From JACDAN01 sp035711385 (GTDB lineage Bacteria; Actinomycetota; Thermoleophilia; Gaiellales; Gaiellaceae): a stretch of 18,709 nt of DNA. The notes beneath the pieces were generated by a model that was given only the letters and a program-made list of their open reading frames with translations, was not told the origin of the DNA and searched no databases. The stretch is taken from contig DASTCG010000115.1 in assembly GCA_035711385.1 (NCBI GenBank), positions 1 to 18,709 of the forward strand. Reading direction: 5' to 3'. Within the stretch, counting starts at the first letter, position 1. Each line of letters opens with the position of its first letter. Shown here one piece after another: positions 13,538 to 18,709 of the stretch. A program made the translations under genes and the position numbers.

Positions 13538-14580
13538 ACCGCGGCGGCTTCGAGCGCCCGACGGCGCTCCTCGGCGCTCAGCGCCTCAGTGAGCTCGTCG
13601 AGCGCGCCGTCGAGCACGCCGTCCAGCCGGTGGAGCGTGACCTTGACCCGGTGGTCGGTGACCCGGTTCTCCGGGAAGTTATAGGTCCGGATCTTCTCTG
13701 CCCGCTCCCCGCTCCCGATCTGGGAGCGCCGTGCGCTCTCGACCTCGGCGCGCTGCTTCTCGCGCTCGAGCTCGTAGAGGCGGGCGCGGAGCACACGCAG
13801 CGCCTTCGCCCGGTTCTGGATCTGGGACTTCTCGTCCTGCATCGACACGACGAGACCGGTCGGCAGGTGGGTGATCCGGACCGCCGAGTCGGTCGTGTTC
13901 ACGCTCTGCCCCCCGGGCCCCGTCGAGCGATAGACGTCGATCTTGAGGTCGTTCGGGTCGATCTCGACCTCGACCTCCTCGGCCTCGGGCATGACGGCGA
14001 CCGTCGCCGTCGACGTGTGGATGCGCCCCTGGGACTCCGTGGCGGGGACGCGCTGCACGCGGTGAGTCCCCCCTTCCCACTTGAAGACGGAATAGGCGCC
14101 GTCGCCCTTGACGGCAAAGGTCACTTCCTTGAAGCCGCCACCCTCGTTCGGGCTCGCCGACAGCTGCTCGGACGCGAAGCCCCGCCGCTCGGCATACCGG
14201 GTCAGCATGCGGAAGACGTCGGCCGCCCAGAGGCCCGCCTCGTCGCCGCCGACGCCCTGCCGGATCTCGACGATCACGTCCTTCCGGTCCGCCGGGTCCG
14301 CCTCCACGAGCGCGAGCTTCAGCTCCTCCTCGAGCTGCGCGATCTCGGCCGGGTCAGGAGCGAGCGAGGCCAGCTCGGGATCCTCGCGCGCGGCCTCGAG
14401 ATCCTCCTGCGCCGCCCGCCACTGCTGCGCCAGCTTGTAGGGCCCCTCGAGCTCCTTCAGGCGGCGCCCCGCCTCCGCCGCCTGACGGTGGTCGTTGTAG
14501 ACGGCAGGATCAGACATGCGCTCCTGGGCCTCCCCGTACGAGCGCTCGAGCTCGTCCACCAGTTCGTCGATTCCCGGCAT
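13534..14580 (-). CDS. prfA: Peptide chain release factor 1
   Basis: This 348-aa protein reads UAA and UAG stop codons and releases the peptide. The codon-reading tripeptide is Pro179-Ala-Thr in RVPATESQGRIHTS, which marks RF1 rather than RF2 (SPF). The peptidyl-release motif GGQ is at 223-225 within STGPGGQSVNTTDSAVRITH, the target of the next gene, prmC. The N-terminal coiled-coil domain runs to about residue 100. ATG at 14580 begins MPGIDEL and has no Shine-Dalgarno. TACCCT ends 7 nt before it, so a leaderless message is possible. It is the first gene of the prfA-prmC-ywlC overlap chain. A DUF2339 gene diverges from it 65 bp away. Confidence 0.98.
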   Translation of the reverse strand: MPGIDELVDELERSYGEAQERMSDPAVYNDHRQAAEAGRRLKELEGPYKLAQQWRAAQEDLEAAREDPELASLAPDPAEIAQLEEELKLALVEADPADRKDVIVEIRQGVGGDEAGLWAADVFRMLTRYAERRGFASEQLSASPNEGGGFKEVTFAVKGDGAYSVFKWEGGTHRVQRVPATESQGRIHTSTATVAVMPEAEEVEVEIDPNDLKIDVYRSTGPGGQSVNTTDSAVRITHLPTGLVVSMQDEKSQIQNRAKALRVLRARLYELEREKQRAEVESARRSQIGSGERAEKIRTYNFPENRVTDHRVKVTLHRLDGVLDGALDELTEALSAEERRRALEAAAV

Positions 14581-14587
14581 ACCGAAA

Positions 14588-14593
14588 AGGGTA
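14588..14593 (-). promoter_or_regulatory. Possible -10 element giving leaderless prfA
   Basis: TACCCT (TAnnnT) lies 7 nt before the prfA ATG, the same spacing as the hexamer before glyA. A GTGACA hexamer lies 20 nt further upstream, longer than the usual 17-nt spacer. Position in a divergent intergenic gap supports a promoter. Confidence 0.3.
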
Positions 14594-14645
14594 GAGCAGA
14601 CCTCCGCCGTGCCTGTCACGATCCGATGGTCAGCGCGGATGACGG

Positions 14646-17600
14646 ATGGCCAACGACTGGGATGAATCGCCCGGTGGCGCCGCAAAGGTCGGGAACCTCG
14701 TCGTCGCCCTGCTCGTCCACGTCGTCTTGGGCTTGCCCTGGGTGGGCATCGTCGCCGCCGTCGCCTGGCTCTCCGGCGGAGAGGTGGCGCTCGTCTGGGG
14801 TCTCTGCGGCCTCGGCCTCTGGACGATCGGCCTCGTGGACGCCGTCCGAACGAGCGACCGGCCGGGTGCGACCTGGGGTGCCGTCCTCAAGTCGTGGCTC
14901 TGGATCCTCGGCGGTCCCCTCTCAGTGGCGATCGTCGGGATCCAGCGGTTCCCGGGCGGCGGCGGTCGCGAAGCTCCTCTGCCGCGGCCCGTACCCGTCG
15001 TGCAAGCCGAGCCGGAGGAGGAGCAGGTGAACCCGGCCCTCGCCCGCCGGCTCGATGAGGTCGAGCGGCGTCTCCGCGAGCTGGGGCACGAGCTCGCCGA
15101 GATCAGACGACTGGCCGAGACCGGCGAAAGCGTGGTCGGCGAGGCCGTGGCTCCGCCGGAGCGGGCGAGGGACTGGGAACCACGCGTTCCGACGCCTGCG
15201 CCCCAGGCACCGGCCAAGCCGCCCCCGCCGCCGGTCGCGCCGCCGGCGCCGCCAACCGCGCCTCGCGAGCCGTCGTGGTGGGAGCGGGATATCGACTGGG
15301 CCGACTTGCTCGGCGCGAAGGGGCTCGCTTGGGCCGGCGGCGCGGTCACGGTCCTCGGGGTCGTCTTCTTCTTCGTGCTCGCGGTGGACCGCGGCTGGAT
15401 CGGCCCAGGCGAACGGGTCATGCTCGGCGCGCTCGCCTCGGCCCTCGTCTTCTGCGGCGGGCTCTTCCTCCACAGGCGGTTCGGCCCGACCTATTCGGCG
15501 TTCGCGGCGGTCGGGGCCGGACTTGCAGGCGGCTACGCCACGCTGCTCGCGTCCGCGGCGCTGTACGACCTCGTTTCCGACCCGGCCGCGCTCGCGATCG
15601 CCGCGGCGATCGCCTCCGTCGGACTCGCGACCTCGCTCCTCTGGTCATCCGAGTTCGTCGCGGGAATCGGCCTCGTCGGCGCTGCGCTCGTCCCGCTCAT
15701 GGTCCTCTTCGAGGAGGACCTCTCGCCCCTCGGCACCGGGTTCGCCGGGCTCGTCTTCGTCGCCATCGCCGTCGTCGCTGTCGTCAAGCGCTGGCCGACG
15801 CTGGCGGCGCTCGGGCTCGCGGCCACCCTTCCGCAGATCGCGCTGCTCGTCGGACAGGGCTCCGTGACCGACTGGGACCGGGCAATCCTCGCCTGGGCGT
15901 TCTCCGCCGCCTACGTCGCCGCCGGGATCGCGCTCCACCGAGCCGTCGACGAGGACGGGCTCGGCAGCCTGCCGGCGACGTTGGCGATCCTCGCCGGCGT
16001 CCTCGCGGGGGCGACCGGATTCGCGCTCTTCGAGGGCGCTGACCGCGGCTGGATCGTCGTCGGCGCCGGAGTCGTTTACTGCGCCGTCGGTGCCGCGCTC
16101 CTTCGCGACCGCGACGTGAGCGCGCTGCACGTTGCGATCGGCCTGGCGCTGATCGGCGTCGGCCTCGCGGTCGTCCTCTCGGGGCCGAGCCTGGCGCTCG
16201 CCTGGGCCGCGGAGGCCGCGGTCCTTGCCTGGCTCGCGACGCGGATCGAGGAGCCGCGCTACCAGCTCTTCGCGCTGCTGTACCTCGCGGCCGCGGCCGT
16301 CCACGCGATTGCGATCGACGCGCCGCCGTCCGACCTGTACGAGGCAGCGTCGGATCCCGCGGACGGCGCCCTTGCGCCCCTCGCGATCGCGGTGTCGGCG
16401 GCCGTCGTCGCCTTCTTCTCCCGCCCGTGGGCCGACGAGCCGACGGACGGGATCTTCCGCGCCCTCGAGCCGCTGCTCGCGCGATTCCGCGCGGCGGCAC
16501 CCCTGTGGCGAACGCTCGCCGCCTGGCTCTCGGGGACGGCGGCGCTCTATGCCGCCTCTCTCGGGATCCTCGAGCTGGCGCAGCTGAGCTCCGACGACGT
16601 CGACGCCGCCTTCGAGCGCGGGCAGGTCGCCGTCACGGCGCTCTGGGGCGCGACGGCCGCGGCGCTCACGTACTCCAGTCGATGGCTGCGCTCCTTCCAG
16701 ATCCGGCCAGCCGGCCTGGCCCTCGCCTGCGCCACCTTCGCCCAGGCCGCCGTCTTCGACGCGACCCTGGAGGAGACGCCCCGCGGCTGGGCGATGCTCG
16801 CCGCGGCAGTCGCCCTGCTCCTGACCGCCCTGGCGGAGGAGCTGCCGGCGCTCGACGAGGAGCCTGAGCTCTCGATATCGGCGCTACTGCTCGTTCCGGC
16901 CGCTGCAGGCCTGGGGCTCGTCGGCCTGTACTTCGTGACGGACGCGGAGGGCTACGCATGGCTCGGCGAGGCCGCGGTCTTCGCGGCGCTCGCGGCGCTC
17001 GTCTTCCGGAGCGACCGGGACTTCAGCACGCTGCTCTGGGTCCCGGCGGTGGTGCTCGGCGCGCTCGCCGCGGCCGACCTGCTCGAGGGCACCTGGCTCG
17101 TGCTCGCCTGGAGCGCGGCGGCCGTCGCGGTGTCGCTCCTCGGGGACCGCGTCGGCGAGGAGCGCCTCCAGCTCGGAGCCGCGGGGTATCTCGCCCTGGC
17201 TCTCGGCTACACGCTCGTCGAGCTCGCGCCGCCCGGCGACTTCTTCACGGCGAACGCCGACCCGGCGGCCGGCGTTCCCGCCCTGCTCTGCTCGCTCGCC
17301 GCCGCCGTCGTCCTCACGGTCGTCGGCCTGCGGAGCGGGCGCCTCGCCGAGTTCCGGCCGTACGCAGCTGTCGGAACGGCGGTCCTCGCGCTGTACGCGG
17401 CCTCGCTCGTGATCCTCGGGGCCTTCGAGTGGGCGGGGCCGGCGGACGTCGAGACCGACTTCCAGCGCGGCCACTCCGCCGTCAGCGCCTTCTGGGGGAT
17501 CGTCGGCCTGCTGACGCTCTACGTCGGCCTCACGCGCGACCTTCGCGCGTTGCGGATCGCGGGCTTCGCGCTCTTCGGCATCGCCCTCGCGAAGATCTTC

Positions 17601-17723
17601 CTCTACGACCTCGCGAACCTGAGCTCGGTCACCCGGGCGCTCTCCTTCCTCGCCGTGGGTGCCGTCCTCCTCCTGGCCGGGTTCTTCTACCAGCGCCTCA
17701 CGGCGACCGCGAAGAAGGCCTAG
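14646..17723 (+). CDS. DUF2339-family polytopic membrane protein
   Basis: This 1025-aa protein has two helices near the N-terminus (about residues 15-55 and 80-100), then a charged coiled coil (about 122-160), then a Pro/Ala-rich linker (about 165-210). From residue 228 it is almost all membrane, probably more than 20 helices. The C-terminus (LRIAGFALFGIALAKIFLYDL, then SSVTRALSFLAVGAVLLL and YQRL) is the recognisable DUF2339 ending. Function of the family is unknown to me. Two blocks, about 466-720 and 767-1020, are similar to each other, so the C-terminal half is a duplication. ATG at 14646 has no strong Shine-Dalgarno. The gene is on the strand opposite its neighbours, divergent from prfA, and its stop is 8 bp from the DUF1385 stop. 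Confidence 0.85.
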   Translation: MANDWDESPGGAAKVGNLVVALLVHVVLGLPWVGIVAAVAWLSGGEVALVWGLCGLGLWTIGLVDAVRTSDRPGATWGAVLKSWLWILGGPLSVAIVGIQRFPGGGGREAPLPRPVPVVQAEPEEEQVNPALARRLDEVERRLRELGHELAEIRRLAETGESVVGEAVAPPERARDWEPRVPTPAPQAPAKPPPPPVAPPAPPTAPREPSWWERDIDWADLLGAKGLAWAGGAVTVLGVVFFFVLAVDRGWIGPGERVMLGALASALVFCGGLFLHRRFGPTYSAFAAVGAGLAGGYATLLASAALYDLVSDPAALAIAAAIASVGLATSLLWSSEFVAGIGLVGAALVPLMVLFEEDLSPLGTGFAGLVFVAIAVVAVVKRWPTLAALGLAATLPQIALLVGQGSVTDWDRAILAWAFSAAYVAAGIALHRAVDEDGLGSLPATLAILAGVLAGATGFALFEGADRGWIVVGAGVVYCAVGAALLRDRDVSALHVAIGLALIGVGLAVVLSGPSLALAWAAEAAVLAWLATRIEEPRYQLFALLYLAAAAVHAIAIDAPPSDLYEAASDPADGALAPLAIAVSAAVVAFFSRPWADEPTDGIFRALEPLLARFRAAAPLWRTLAAWLSGTAALYAASLGILELAQLSSDDVDAAFERGQVAVTALWGATAAALTYSSRWLRSFQIRPAGLALACATFAQAAVFDATLEETPRGWAMLAAAVALLLTALAEELPALDEEPELSISALLLVPAAAGLGLVGLYFVTDAEGYAWLGEAAVFAALAALVFRSDRDFSTLLWVPAVVLGALAAADLLEGTWLVLAWSAAAVAVSLLGDRVGEERLQLGAAGYLALALGYTLVELAPPGDFFTANADPAAGVPALLCSLAAAVVLTVVGLRSGRLAEFRPYAAVGTAVLALYAASLVILGAFEWAGPADVETDFQRGHSAVSAFWGIVGLLTLYVGLTRDLRALRIAGFALFGIALAKIFLYDLANLSSVTRALSFLAVGAVLLLAGFFYQRLTATAKKA

Positions 17724-17738
17724 CAAGCAGCCTAGGCC
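17717..17738. terminator. Inverted repeat holding both convergent stop codons
   Basis: GGCCTAG (17717-17723) and CTAGGCC (17732-17738) are perfect complements around an 8-nt loop (CAAGCAGC). The DUF2339 TAG is the end of one arm, and the DUF1385 TAG (reverse strand) is the start of the other. It could act as a compact bidirectional terminator; there is no T-run on either side. Confidence 0.4.
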
Positions 17739-18646
17739 ATCACCTCGACCTTGCGCTCGGCTGGCTCGAGGCGGCCCTCGTGCTGCAGGACGTCCTTGAG
17801 CGCGCGGATCGAGACCTCGAGCTGGTCGAGGTTCGGCTCGCGGGTCGTCAGGCGCTGGAGCCAGAGCCCTGGCGCGAGGAGCGTCATGAGCACGCGGTTG
17901 CCGGTGTGCCTGCCGGCGAAGCGAATCAGCTCGTAGGCGAGGCCGGCGATGACCGGCAGGAGCGCGATCCGCGACAGGATCAGCCAGTACCAGGCGGGCT
18001 GGCCGAAGAAGGCAAAGACGAAGATGGCGATCACCATCACCCAGAGCAGGAACGCCGTTCCGCAGCGCGGGTGGATGAGGCTGAAGCGCTGGACGCGCTC
18101 GGGCACGAGCTCCTCGCCCGCCTCGTAGGCGTTGATCGCCTTGTGCTCAGCCGCGTGATACTGGAAGACGCGCTTCAGGTCGGGCAGAAACGAGATCAGG
18201 ACGAGGTAGAGGATGAAGATCGCGACCCTGATCATGCCCTCGACGATCACGAAGAGACCGTTGTTGTCGATGGGGAGCCACGTCGCGAGCAGCGCCGGCG
18301 TCACCTTGAACAACACGAGCGCGAACCCGATCGCGATCGCGAAAGCGAAGATCAGGGCGCCGCGACCGATCTCCGTCGAGACCTCTTCCTCGTCGCCCTC
18401 CTCCTGCGCGGCGTAGTTGGCGGAGATCGCAAGCGCACGAAAGCCGATCGAGAGCGACTCGCCGAGCGCGATGACGCCGCGGATGATCGGCAGGCGGAGG
18501 AGCTTGTGCCGCGCCATCACGGACTCGACGCGGCGGTCGACGAGCGCGATGTTTCCGTCCACCTTGCGGACCGCGAGCGCCCAGTGCGACGGGCCGCGCA
18601 TCATCACACCCTCGAGGACGGCCTGTCCTCCGATCGGCGCGCTCAT
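17732..18646 (-). CDS. DUF1385-family membrane protein (YqhQ-like)
   Basis: This 304-aa protein begins with the family's hallmark GGQAVLEGVMMRGP (residues 6-19). It has about five to six membrane helices (near 95-125, 130-155, 198-215 and 218-240). Conserved potential metal or catalytic residues are His164, Glu168 and His163-region residues in QYHAAEHK (162-169), and His192 and Cys195 in HPRCGTAFL. The biochemical role of DUF1385 is not known to me. It is commonly encoded beside rpmE, prfA and prmC in Gram-positive bacteria, which fits this place. ATG at 18646 lacks a good Shine-Dalgarno; TAAGCT ends 6 nt before it. The convergent DUF2339 gene separates it from prfA, so the two minus-strand genes are not in one simple operon. 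Confidence 0.92.
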   Translation of the reverse strand: MSAPIGGQAVLEGVMMRGPSHWALAVRKVDGNIALVDRRVESVMARHKLLRLPIIRGVIALGESLSIGFRALAISANYAAQEEGDEEEVSTEIGRGALIFAFAIAIGFALVLFKVTPALLATWLPIDNNGLFVIVEGMIRVAIFILYLVLISFLPDLKRVFQYHAAEHKAINAYEAGEELVPERVQRFSLIHPRCGTAFLLWVMVIAIFVFAFFGQPAWYWLILSRIALLPVIAGLAYELIRFAGRHTGNRVLMTLLAPGLWLQRLTTREPNLDQLEVSIRALKDVLQHEGRLEPAERKVEVMA

Positions 18647-18665
18647 GCTCTCAGCTTATGACGAA

Positions 18666-18709
18666 CTATCCGCGGCGGGCGCCGCCGGCGCGCTCCAGGC
18701 GCCGCTGGA
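18666..18709 (-). CDS. rpmE: Possible C-terminal end of ribosomal protein L31 (rpmE)
   Basis: One minus-strand frame enters from the right edge as QRRLERAGGARRG and stops with TAG at 18668-18666, 19 nt before the DUF1385 ATG. A basic tail of this type, following a GRV-x-RF segment outside the window, is common at the end of actinobacterial L31, and rpmE is the usual upstream neighbour of this block. With only 13 codons visible this rests mainly on gene order; the other two frames also stop nearby and cannot be excluded. Confidence 0.35.
   Translation of the reverse strand, partial: QRRLERAGGARRG

Noticed and set aside
1..18709. Mobile element, CRISPR array, phage or toxin-antitoxin system
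   Set aside because: No transposase, integrase, spaced repeats, terminal inverted repeats or small paired genes were seen.

Overview
The window is GC-rich with strong G/C bias at third codon positions and dense, often overlapping genes. It suggests a chromosomal segment of a deep-branching actinobacterium, most likely Thermoleophilia (Gaiellales/Solirubrobacterales-like). The lineage is an inference from codon usage and protein style, not a phylogenetic result.

Almost everything lies on the minus strand, so it reads from the right edge to the left. From the right: a probable tail of rpmE (ribosomal protein L31), a DUF1385 membrane protein, prfA (RF1), prmC (RF methyltransferase), a TsaC/YwlC threonylcarbamoyl-AMP synthase, glyA, upp, and a WecA/TagO-type phospho-sugar transferase. 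Then comes the F1Fo ATP synthase operon: an AtpZ-like protein, an AtpI-like protein, atpB, atpE, atpF, atpH, atpA and atpG. Next are an OppC/DppC-type ABC permease and the first 63 codons of a family-5 substrate-binding protein, which runs off the left edge. The order prfA-prmC-ywlC-glyA-upp-(wecA)-atp matches the region known from Bacillus subtilis and other Firmicutes, so this is an ancient housekeeping neighbourhood.

Two plus-strand genes interrupt it. One is a DUF2339 polytopic membrane protein of 1025 aa, between the DUF1385 gene and prfA, with a visible two-fold internal duplication. The other is a protein of about 686 aa, between the wecA-like gene and the atp operon. It joins a MetE/UROD-like barrel that keeps His-x-Cys and Cys zinc-site-like motifs to a class I SAM-dependent methyltransferase domain. 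This fusion is the least ordinary gene in the window.

The ATP synthase operon stops after atpG. The catalytic beta (atpD) and epsilon (atpC) genes that normally follow are absent, and peptide-transporter genes take their place. Many junctions are ATGA or GTGA overlaps, and many starts are GTG or TTG, which suggests translational coupling. Several genes that open a transcription unit lack a Shine-Dalgarno sequence and have a TAnnnT hexamer 6-12 nt before the start codon, consistent with leaderless or near-leaderless transcription. Short perfect inverted repeats sit at the permease end, upstream of the binding-protein gene, and across the convergent stop codons of the DUF2339 and DUF1385 genes. 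I saw no tRNA, rRNA, CRISPR array, insertion sequence or phage feature.
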